A stretch of 64,000 bases of DNA, from the NCBI GenBank assembly GCA_963575645.1, contig OY754464.1, positions 60,858,948 to 60,922,947 of the forward strand, read 5' to 3'. The notes under the pieces were generated by a model. The model did no database searches, was not told the DNA's origin, and worked only from the letters and a program-made list of their open reading frames with translations. Origin of the DNA: Xanthostigma xanthostigma. Lineage: Eukaryota; Arthropoda; Insecta; Raphidioptera; Raphidiidae. The first letter of the stretch is position 1. Each line of letters opens with the position of its first letter. Positions 55,161 through 64,000 of this stretch are shown here, one piece after another. A program made the translations under genes and the position numbers.

Positions 55161-55437
55161 AAAAATAAGATCAAAAACTAAAACATGACTACTGAAAAGT
55201 ATAAAACAAGAAAATATACTACATCTGATGATAGCCGTGGTCATGTGCCACCTACCCTAACAAAACATTACTTTTTAAGAGTAGTAAACGATCATAAGCA
55301 AAGTGCATCACGCTATACATCTATAGGGGCCTCATATATATGAGATGGCATAAGACCACGGCTATATCCTCAGATGAGAATATTTTCTTGTTTCATACTT
55401 TTCAGTAGTTGAGTTTTAGTTTTTGAACTTATTTTTT
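55161..55437. repeat. Foldback, arms about 82 bp
   Basis: AAAAATAAGATCAAAAACTA...GATAGCCGTGGTC (55161-55242) pairs with GACCACGGCTATATCC...TTTTTGAACTTATTTTT (55354-55437), with a 110-bp loop. Immediately right is TTAAGGTAGTACTGTCG, similar to the end of the TTAA MITE at 25639. Confidence 0.8.
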
Positions 55438-57130
55438 ATTTAAGGTAGTACTGTCGATACCACAAGTATCAAATTTGTGCTCAGACACATTTCATTTACG
55501 TAGCAGTTAGCACATATTTAGATTTGACAACGTCACGTAAAAGTAAAGTAGGTACTGACAGTAACTCACTAATTTCCAAATTTGAACAATATTCAAATTC
55601 AATTTTGGCAATTATATATGAAAATGTACAGTTAAAATCATTCATAAAAGGGGAATTCAATATTACATTAACAAATGTAATACACCATTTAAAAGTATAG
55701 ACATTTTAACGAAGAAAACCCCATACTACGATTTTTGAAAATCTGAAATTTTTACATTACTTTTTTAGGTTTTTTTCGGTTTTTTGTTAATATTGCATTG
55801 GCAAATTAATTTTTTTATTCGGAAAAATTACAGCTTTTAAGGACATAGAAAGGTAAGTCTCCTGAAAATTTCATAAAAAAAAAATCATTTTTGCAGGAGA
55901 AAAAAATTAAAAACGAAAAACACGTTTTTTTCGGTATTTCTCTGAATCTTTAAGGTTATGTGAAAAAATTATATTTATAAAAGTTGTAGATCCTTTCAAT
56001 ACCTACAACATTTCCATGCAATATTTTTCGATTGGAGGTCAACTTTCGCCGGAAATAACGAAAAACCGCGTTTGACCCCTAAAACGCGCCCCCCACATCC
56101 CTCCGGCCTTTTACGCATTTGAATTTTTGATTTCTGTATTTCTAACGGCAGTTTCTTCCCTTCCTCATCATTCGTTTTCTCATTTCTGTTATTAATTTTG
56201 TCCCTTTTTCACTTGATTTTGGGCTAAATGTACTGGTCTATATAGTTACAAGTTTTATACGTGTTTTTAAAATGTCAGAGTTGCCACGTATACTAAATAA
56301 CGAGATAAAAAGAACATTTTTGCTAATTACTCATAGCACATGCTCTAAACCTCAATTTTTAAAATATCAAAATGTTTGTATTTTTTTTTCTTTCTGTTGA
56401 TACAAAATTCATTGAAATCTGAACGGTACTTTTTGTGAAAAATAAAGTCTGTGATTTCTCATAAGGTTCAATGTTAAAGGCAAAAAACGTTTAATATTAA
56501 TTACTTTTTTTTTTTGTTCTCTGTAGCTTTTCGAAATTTTAGGTGGTTCATTATCTTATTAAAATCTATCAATATGCCAAGTTTTATTTAATTCTGAACA
56601 GTAACTCTCTAACCCAACAGTATTACCTTAAATCATTTTTTTTGAACTCATTTTTTAATTATTTTCAATTTGCTCACCCCTGGGACCAAAATTCCAAAAA
56701 TAAATGTAACCTATGTTACCCAGACCGTAATAACGAATCGATTGACACCTCATTTATCAAAATCGGATGGGTAATAAAAATGTAGTCGGGTAAAAACAGA
56801 GTACAGTTACACTGCACAATTTTTAAATATCTCGTAACTGCTTATATTATTGCCCTATTATTATGCAAATTCGACTCTTGATTCGGCGCATAGTTTCTAT
56901 GAAACGAACTTGGTGTAAAATTTTAGAGAGTCATAACAATATAACCTTCACAAAAATTGCATAAGATCTTAGCCGTAACTTATCGTTAACTTAAAGGCGA
57001 CCCCTTTAAGCCTACTTACAAACTCAGTGCGCTAGAATATCACGAACGGTACTAAAACGTTTTATATTTTTCGTTGAAATCTAGTCGATTTGCAATACGC
57101 AGTTTGTATAAATTTTAGCCGGGATCAGTT
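55438..57130. other. AT-rich DNA, no gene supported
   Basis: TTAAGGTAGTACTGTC at 55440 suggests one end of a TTAA element, but no matching end was found. 56030-56110 holds a GC-rich word series (CGCGTTTGACCCCTAAAACG, CGCGCCCCCCACATCC). No coding region recognised. Confidence 0.3.
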
Positions 57131-57750
57131 ACCATTTCAACCGACAAGTGGGGAATGGTCAAAAATCACTTTTCAAAAATCTTTCCGTTTTGAGGTCCCT
57201 CGAATCCAAACAACATATTTTTGAAAGAACTCTGTTAATCTGTTAGTCTGTGAACACGATACAGGTCAAACGGATGAGCGAATTGAAACCAAATTTTAGC
57301 ATGCAAATATAAACGTTCCTATTGTTTTTGAGAAAAATCGGCGCATGCGCAGAAGAGATATATGCTACAATGGTGTTTTTTTATATAATAATGGTATACT
57401 TTTCATAACGGATTATTTTTCTATTTATTTTTTCAAGAAAGTTTCTTTAAACATTTTTTTTTCTAAAATTATAGTTTCGGAAATATTTTGAAAATAAAAA
57501 GAAATCAGCCGCTCTTTTCTTTTATGGATTTGTCAGATAAAACTAGTTCGGCATGCTTTGATTAATTTTTACATGACGTGGAACATATTATGTAGGTAAC
57601 CATGGCAACGAATAGCAAATATCATTTTGAATACTAGCCATTACCCGCGTCATCTCACGCGATATCAGAAATTTCATTTTCTTTATCATAATCAAATGTC
57701 AACATTTTGGACGTTGGAATGGTCCCGTCACCCAATTGGCTGGAATTTGT
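57131..57750 (-). mobile_element. Composite family A, minus copy 2
   Basis: ACCATTTCAACCGACAAGTG at left and GTTGGAATGGTCCCGTCACC at right are inverted (ACCATTYCAAC). Between them are TCGGCGCATGCGCAGAAG, GGAACATATTATGTAGGTAA, CCATGGCAACGAATAGC and GAATACTAGCCATTACCCGC, with the Helitron-like CTAG at 57644-57647 and CGCG stem words. About 620 bp; the cleanest copy for defining the family. Confidence 0.75.
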
Positions 57751-59337
57751 TTATATTTGATTACTAAACTTTAAACTAGAAATTCAAATCTTTGATTAAC
57801 GTCTGAATAGAACTCTTCAAATAAATAAAATTGTCGACCAATATAAAAACAAAAATACTAGACCGAATTTTGTAACTTTTTATGTGGGATCACTGAGGAG
57901 GTATGCTCTATTAAAGAGAAAAGGAATAAATAAAATCGATTCACACGCTGGCGGAGATATAGCGGTAATACACAAAAAAATACGGGTCAGAATAAAAATA
58001 TTTTTTTAATCGGTTAAAAAGTAGCTACAAAATACCAAAACGCTGCAGTCTTCTCTCGACACACATTTACTAACCGTGCTAACATCATCAGAAAGAAGAA
58101 GAACAACTATGTTCCGCATGTGAGTCAAGTGCTCTCACCATTATTCTACTCGCTCGGTACTAAAAATAAATGTTTAAGTAACACTGACGTCACCACGTAA
58201 TACGCAGTTGGTTACTGCGAGTTCGTAATGGCGTTGTTTTGCCGCAAGCTGCGACGCGCGCGTTGACGCGCACACCGCGTCAACGGGAACGCAGCGTCGT
58301 CGTGAACCGACGATAGCGCGTATCCCGGTTGCGGTTTGGCAACCGACGTTCGCGATGCGTAATCCCACATAATCGGCTCTCTTTATCTTTGCCGAAGACA
58401 AGAGCATGCCATCTCCCTTCTCTCTGTGCACACGATGTGTCCTTCGTGTACAGTATCACTATTATCGTTATTATTATCTGCTGATCAGAGACGGATCACC
58501 TGAATTTGAGGTTAGGTCTCAATTGTTGTATTGGAATTTGACATAAAACAATACATCTGCTGACAGAAATTTAAACCATAAAAACATTACATGTAGTAGA
58601 GAGAGATGGTGACCGAAATGGTCAAGGAACACTGGGTGGAAGCAATGCTCTCTTCCATGTAGTTTGAGCCCCTCTTTTCAAATCCCCTTGGTGGAGTAGG
58701 GGTCTACCGCGTTGCGGTACGCCGCCGAGGCGCTTAAAAAACGCGGAAAAATTCAAGTCCTCTGCGAAATGGCAGAAAATGACTGAACAGCATTTGAGGG
58801 ACCTCCTAGTTGCGGGAAAAATATTTTCTGTCAATTTACATCTTGCAGAGACTTTTAAAATCCTTTCAAAAAATCAAAACATTTTTTTTTATTGAATTTG
58901 ACGGAATGGTTGATTCGGTGGCCCCGAATACGAGAAAAAATTTTCATGGCTTCAAGTGACCCCACTTCCTTTCGATGATTCTTTATTTGCAAAATCTTCG
59001 CGCGGTAGCAGAAACTCTTACTCTTACCTGTCTATTACTCCAAAAAGTTTGTAAAAAAAAGAGCGTTTCTTGTTTCTTTCACCCAGTTTTCTATGACCAT
59101 TTCTGTCACTCTCTCCTAACTAATTTTACGTGCTGTTAATATAAAAAATATATTTTTTATACATATAAAAAAAATAATTCACATACCCTATTGACTAAAT
59201 ACAATACTTCAGTTGGTGACTATCAGATGTTAGAGGTTACTTAACGCTTATTATATATTTATATATACTAAATTGGAGGTTGTCTGCTAAATGTTATCGC
59301 TGCGAACGAAGACACGGACACAAACTGATGTTAATAT
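57751..59337. other. Unassigned DNA with a CpG-rich patch and a SINE-head relic
   Basis: 58100-58160 (minus) is a degraded head of the SINE family (GAGAGCACTTGACTCACATG). 58190-58345 is strongly CpG-rich (GACGCGCGCGTTGACGCGCA) with an 85-codon minus frame but no motif; it may mark a promoter or exon. 58620-58830 is another GC-richer stretch. No gene can be named. Confidence 0.35.
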
Positions 59338-60031
59338 TGTAACAAAACTGTTCTAATTCGTGGTGGAAAATATTTATTTACAATAGTGAAGCCTTAACAG
59401 AACAAATAAACACACAAACGAAAAGTACTTCTGTATAGCGTAAAAGAAACAAAACGCCAGTTCTAAATAAAAAAGAATAATTAGCGAAGAATATAAGTCA
59501 CTAATTATGTACACAAAAACACATACAACTACATACATAAGACTATTTAATCAGGAGCACACCAAAATTTATCTAGCACACTTATTCATTTATTAACTAT
59601 ATACTGTTCTATTTATTTCGTACGCTATTATTTAGGTACACAATTCATTTATTTATTTATCTCGGCAGTTACCTCAGCTCTGTTCACTGCCTGTTAAATT
59701 TATGTCGATTGTTCACACAATGTCTCACTGTCGTATCATGACTGTTGATGACTGCCCCGATCATGAGCTATCTCCTGGCTTATATAGGTGCTAGATCGTT
59801 CTTTCCTTTGTTGCTTTCATTGTTGTCTGGAATTTGGAAACAAACCCCTTTTTACCTACGCATGATGTTAGAACAACAATCAAGTCGATTGTTGTCTCCC
59901 ACAACAATATGTGTCTCATTGTCAGAATGAGAACCAATTGTTGTTGGACAACAATGTATGTCTTTGTCAGAATGACGAATCAATTGTTATCTCACGAAAT
60001 CCTTTGTTGTCCCAACGGGGAGATTGTAACA
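59338..60031 (-). mobile_element. Solo LTR, about 694 bp
   Basis: Plus-strand ends TGTAACAAAA and GATTGTAACA (TG...CA) lie between ATAT copies (59334-59337, 60032-60035), a 4-bp target duplication. On the minus strand the LTR begins TGTTACAATCTCCCCG. It contains CCTATATAAGC (about 59780) and, some 33 bases on, GGCAGTCATC as an initiator. Downstream is the AATAAGTGTGCTAGATAAA segment shared with 60375-60432. No second LTR or gag/pol flanks it, so it is probably a solo LTR. Confidence 0.65.
59750..59795 (-). promoter_or_regulatory. TATA and initiator of the solo LTR
   Basis: Minus strand: CTATATAAGC followed about 33 bases later by GGCAGTCATC, an arrangement usual for insect LTR promoters. A similar pair, TATAAATA with TCAGTCAGTC about 25 bases on, is at 60618-60655 in the neighbouring LTR-like segment. 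Confidence 0.45.
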
Positions 60032-60357
60032 ATATAATATATTGCAGTAAAAAAGCCACACAAACTAGTTCCTCTCTGACCAGCGCGGCCAGCGTGATGC
60101 GTAAAGTTCTGTTACCCTGATTATTATTAAAGGATAATATGCATCTTATAAACACGTAACTGAACTCCTCTCCACAGGGTAAACTGGTTAATCACCTCAA
60201 ACGATAACAGATGTAAGTGTAAGGTGGGTGGCTTACAATAAACTAGTGTATTCTTGAATTTTGGCATATCAAAGCTAATAGCCCGGTGACCGCGACCTTC
60301 TTTGATAAGATATTTCGCCAAAGATGATTTGTATACAGCCAAATTTTAGTTTTAGCG
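60032..60357. other. Unassigned DNA between LTR-like segments
   Basis: A 71-codon minus frame (60127-60342) has no recognisable retroelement motif. No primer-binding site recognised. Confidence 0.3.
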
Positions 60358-60764
60358 GTATAACTAAACGAAACACACCAAAGTTTATCTAGTACACTTA
60401 TTCACACTTGTCTATTAACTATATACACATGATTATTTACAAAAAGTTATGTATGTTAAACCAGATTTATATAATTGCACTCAATGGTTTATTAAACCGC
60501 ACTGCACTAGTACTACAGCTGTACCGACTGAACAATTTATGTCAAAAAAATTATTTGTAGTTATTTGTAATCCACTGTAAGAACCTCCTGCTGTTAACGC
60601 GCTGTAACGGACTGACTGACTGACTCACCGAGCTCGTCGTATTTATAGGCGCTGGGTAGACTTTCCAGCGTTTTCTGTCCCTTATACCTGCGTTCATTGT
60701 TGTTGTCTTCTAGAATTTTCGATAGGAAGCAGTGGCGTATCAAAAGGGACAAAAACGCGCAACA
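60358..60764 (-). mobile_element. LTR-like segment with TATA/initiator
   Basis: Shares CACACCAAAGTTTATCTAGT, ACACTTATTCA and CTATTAACTATATAC with the solo LTR (59570-59615). On the minus strand it has CTATAAATACGACGAGC then GAGTCAGTCAGTC. It probably starts TGTTGCGCG at about 60764, but the other edge and a TSD are not clear. Confidence 0.45.
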
Positions 60765-60767
60765 ATA

Positions 60768-61257
60768 CTGTCAAACCTGGATAAACAAGAGTTCAAGATA
60801 CCGTGATCTCTTTTTCGTTTATGGATGTTTTTCGTTAGCCCGAGTTTCTAGCTTATAGAGGTACAGGAATGGCCTTTCTACTTGTAGAGGTCTATAAAAA
60901 TACAGCAAATATGTAGTGATAAACATGTATGTATTATTCGACATAGATGTTAAAAAATAAAACAAAAAATCGTACACTAATATTTACTTACACGTAAAAA
61001 ATTCGTTAATTTCTTCTGCGTTATTATTTTTACATTTTGTGTAGGTATATTTTTCTAGTTCATATATTTTATCAAATATTGTTTTGTCAACCACCGTCGA
61101 ATATTCAAAAAACTTTTTATACGTTCAACTATCCCTTATAGAGGTACAGACAAGTAGTAGTTTCAGTTATAGAGGGTTACAAAGACGGTACCTGGCAATT
61201 ACTCTTACTTAGAGAGTTTTCTCGCATACCCAGTTCTCACTCACTCAAGTTTGACTG
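60768..61257 (-). mobile_element. pogo/Tc1-like non-autonomous element, copy 2
   Basis: CTGTCAAACCTGGATAAAC at left, CACTCAAGTTTGACTG at right, with TA outside both (60766-67, 61258-59). It is the inverse of 14758-15351 but without the 125-bp LINE-tail insertion. Repeated CTTATAGAGGTACAG words fill the body. No transposase. Confidence 0.8.
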
Positions 61258-62376
61258 TAATTGTTTTGCCTAGTTTTTTAAGCATTATACAATACTTTTG
61301 TAATAACAACCGAAGTTTATTTATTTATTTATTTAAATGCCTTTCTCTCACAGACTAAAAAGTCCAGAAAGAGAAAACTGAAGTTTGGCTTTGACCAAAA
61401 AATTGGCCCTCGGTCGAACTTGCTACCTACATATCAGAATATACAAACCAACATGTTGTATCTACAATCTGATATTTTATCAGATATCGACTGATACCTT
61501 ATTTATATTTACTGACAAGGAATGGACATGTAAAAAGAGAGACGAAGAGAGGAAATAAGAACGCCATTTCCGGCGGCCATAGTAGGTTCTGTTGTTGACA
61601 TTTCTATTTTGTTGCCATTAAATTTATGAATGTTCTCTTACTGGATGTATACACGTAGTTTCCTTTCAAAACGTGTAAATAATACACACACACACAGACA
61701 CATGAACAGTTCACGCACATTCATACATATATACAGCACACAATACATATATATGTCGTATATTGTATTCATGGACCCATGTCCATGCCAATTTACAAAA
61801 TGTCGTGCACATATAGGTTATGTTCAAACGTTCTGTTGAAAGTAAATTGAAACAGACAATTTAAACGAGTCTTCATTTCTAAAGTGTACCTGCACAAATT
61901 CAATTAAAGTTCTTTTTTTGTTTCCGCAAAAAAATATGAAACAACAGATGTCCAAGTATATAAAAATATCGCACTAAGATCCAGGTTTCCAGCATAACAA
62001 AAAAAGATATGCGTCAGTTCGTGGAGACACGACGGGAGCTATCTTCCTTACGTATTTCATATTAATGTTATATGATACCGTTAGAATACGGAATATGTTA
62101 TTGTGCGCATTAACTAGGTAGTTTGCAAATTACCGGGTGCGATCCGTTAAAATGTGAAATTTTACTTAAATTAGCAGATATCTGCACTTTATCTAGTTAA
62201 TCTGCATACTAAAAGATGCTAGACTGTTAAATCGTAGAAGACAGTGAGCGAAACACTTTTGTCTCCTTTACTCGGCTACTCCGCGCGCGCGCCTGTACCA
62301 AAGCAATCATAATGGCCAAGGTTCAGGAAATGTGACTATACAAATCTAAATGTGCAACTAATAGGTAAGTTTGTCA
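61258..62376. other. AT-rich DNA with a TTTA-run, no gene
   Basis: A (TTTA)n run at 61319-61336 followed by unique sequence may be the tail of a minus-strand LINE fragment. CA-rich words lie at 61683-61760. No gene supported. Confidence 0.35.
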
Positions 62377-62490
62377 CAAATAGTTTATTACACCACAAGC
62401 CCCGAAAGTGCCCTGTGCGCGCCATGAAGCCTGAGGGCATCATGGCGCGAGGGGCAAGTATCACACTTTCGGCCAGTGTGGTAATACTAT
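62377..62490. repeat. Imperfect GC-rich foldback
   Basis: ATTACACCACAAG, CCGAAAGTG and GCGCGCCATGA on the left face TCATGGCGCGAGGGGC, CACTTTCGG and GTGTGGTAAT on the right, around a CCTGAGGG core. The unusual GC content against AT-rich flanks marks it as a discrete element. Confidence 0.7.
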
Positions 62491-63126
62491 TTCACTTCTT
62501 ACCTCGGTCGTAAGCACACTTTATAAATACATTAATTAATTAATTATATAAAAACACAGACAAACAAGAAGCTTTGATGTTATACGTAAAAAAAAGAATG
62601 ACAGCTGTTCGCGATTATTAGCTAGAATTTAATAGGTTGCTATGGAAACGACATCTAAACAACAGTTGATTGGTTGTTTTTGCTTTTCGTATTGTAGCGT
62701 GTAATCCCACCAAGGTATAAATGTTAAACTTTCTGCCTTACTTTGGTGCCGAAAGTATGCACTTTTGATCGAGGTATGAAGGAAATTAATTTTTTGTGCA
62801 ATTCAAAATCTCACCAATCTTTAGATTGCACTAATGAGTAATTCTGTGTTTTTTCTTATGTTGAATATGTGATAGAGTTCTATTGCAATTTCATAACTTT
62901 ACGTAGTTTCAAGCTTGTTACCGCCAGACTGTTTTTCGTTATTTTTGTTGATTTTATTGAAGTAAAGTTCCTTTAGTTAATTGCCTAATTAGTAATTAAT
63001 CGGTTATTTCAGTGGAGTAACATACGAGTTAAAATTTTAATGTCATACTACTGTTTTGATTTTTTTATTACTTTGTTTGACATTTGTTAAATACTGCCAT
63101 CAAAGTTTATAAACAACATCCGTTGC
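62491..63126. other. AT-rich DNA, no gene seen
   Basis: 62700-62780 repeats some words of the preceding foldback (CACCAAGG, CCGAAAGT, GGTATGA), hinting at a related fragment. No gene. Confidence 0.3.
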
Positions 63127-63134
63127 CACGCAAT

Positions 63135-63580
63135 TAGGGTTGTCAGATGTCCGGCTTTAACCGGACATGCCCAGCTTTTTACGGTCGTGTCCGGCCAAAT
63201 ATGTACATGTCCAGGCTGTCCGGCTTTTGTTGGGCTGCGTACTTTTAATTAAGGACTTTTTGATATTTTTCAACAGTTTGAAATTATTATTTTTTAATAA
63301 GTAAATATCTTTTTGTTTTCATCCAAAAGATTGAATTAAATGTTGTTAATTTTCTAACAAAACTGTGATTTACTATTAAATAATAATTAATAAACAATTT
63401 TAATACGAACCTAACAAAGTTCTTTTATTATAAATATGATGTCCGGCTTTATAAACGTATGTATGACTTTAAAAAGGTATGTTTGGCTTTTGAAAAAGGT
63501 ATGTCCGGCTTTTAGGGCAAAATTTCCGGCCTAATACAGCGCCGAGTCCAGCTTTTGTATTTTAGGACCTGACAACCCTA
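63135..63580. mobile_element. hAT-type MITE, exact 8-bp TSD CACGCAAT
   Basis: Ends TAGGGTTGTCAGATGTCCGG and GGACCTGACAACCCTA are inverted, with CACGCAAT immediately outside both (63127-63134, 63581-63588). TGTCCGGCTTTT-like words recur at least six times close to the ends, likely transposase-binding sub-terminal repeats. Termini and word style resemble the element at 39441-40476 (GTCCCGCTTTT). No coding. Confidence 0.9.
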
Positions 63581-63588
63581 CACGCAAT

Positions 63589-64000
63589 CAATTGACAGGT
63601 GTGTCGAATGACGTCATCCCCCCACTACTATCCAACGAAACGCGGCAGTATGTAACATAATTTACTAACCTTGGGTATAATGTCGTCGGATACTATACTA
63701 CGTCAATTACTCGATTGAAGGATCATAGTAATTACATTATAGACGTTTGACAACTAATGTCATTAGCGTCTAATGGAGGTTCGTAATGTCTTGTTTAAAA
63801 TTGAAAAAGAAACTTGTTATTAAATTCGAGCGGTAAATGTCGTCGGAGCTTGGCAATATTGATCTATTCGGAAGGGTTAATTTCAATGTACTGTAATTTA
63901 AAGTCGATTCACCGCACAGTTCGAGAAACAAGTAGCAAACTTCCAGTAGTTGCATCTAGACAGCGATAACATAGTGGCACGGCATGGGGCAGCACAATTA
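63589..64000. other. Unassigned DNA to window end
   Basis: No gene recognised; minor CpG content. The 61-codon minus frame has no motif. Confidence 0.25.

Noticed and set aside
55440..55460. Second TTAA MITE of the 25639 family
   Set aside because: Only the first ten or so bases match and no opposite end was found.

Overview
This window is AT-rich eukaryotic DNA packed with repeats. There is no operon-like packing and no host gene I can name. The repeat set points to an insect, most likely a moth or butterfly. It includes a composite repeat opening AACCGGTCAAGTG and closing GTACGGAACCCT, Helitrons that run TC...CTAG, a tRNA-derived SINE, Jockey/CR1-type and RNase-H-type LINE remnants, hAT/piggyBac/pogo-like non-autonomous elements, and Penelope-type hammerhead motifs. 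The order-level call is an inference from recalled repeat motifs. The window could be intergenic DNA or a large intron.

Layout. 1-6 kb: a CpG-rich patch, small foldbacks, a complete 293-bp Helitron (3370-3662) and one copy of a 650-780 bp TIR element (4221-4870; second copy 34789-35570). 7-10 kb: a Helitron-ended composite, then element D (9027-9745), whose second copy directly follows the LINE at 23 kb. 10.5-13.9 kb: two very large palindromes, one of about 700 bp with no spacer and one with two 411-bp arms. 14.7-16 kb: a pogo-like element split by a LINE tail, then a SINE with a 15-bp target duplication. 16.7 kb: a hammerhead ribozyme motif. 18.4 kb: a hAT derivative that keeps a transposase C-terminus. 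21.4-23.2 kb: a 5'-truncated LINE with a reverse transcriptase domain. 25.3-26.2 kb: a SINE interrupted by a TTAA-flanked MITE. 29-45 kb: more MITEs, five-fold tandem subrepeats, hAT elements (30130, 38528, 39441, 45342), nested insertions and a second hammerhead motif (44326-44364). 46.7 kb: a 52-codon transposase N-terminal remnant. 47.7-50.2 kb: a Helitron holding a tRNA-Lys-like sequence, another tRNA-like unit, a 260-bp-arm palindrome and a further Helitron. 51.6-52.9 kb: LINE C-terminal remnants on the minus strand. 53-57 kb: foldback elements. 59-61 kb: a solo LTR with a TATA/initiator promoter, a second LTR-like segment and a pogo-like element. 63 kb: another hAT element.

The genes here do not work together as a pathway; the coding remnants all belong to mobile elements. 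What the sequence supports best is mechanism. Six elements have 8-bp duplications typical of hAT (five exact, one 7/8). One element sits in duplicated TTAA. Several elements are flanked by TA. Two insertions are confirmed by comparison with uninterrupted copies of the same host repeat in this window. The most interesting signals are the two minus-strand hammerhead motifs, the series of long near-perfect palindromes, and the Helitron carrying a tRNA-like sequence.
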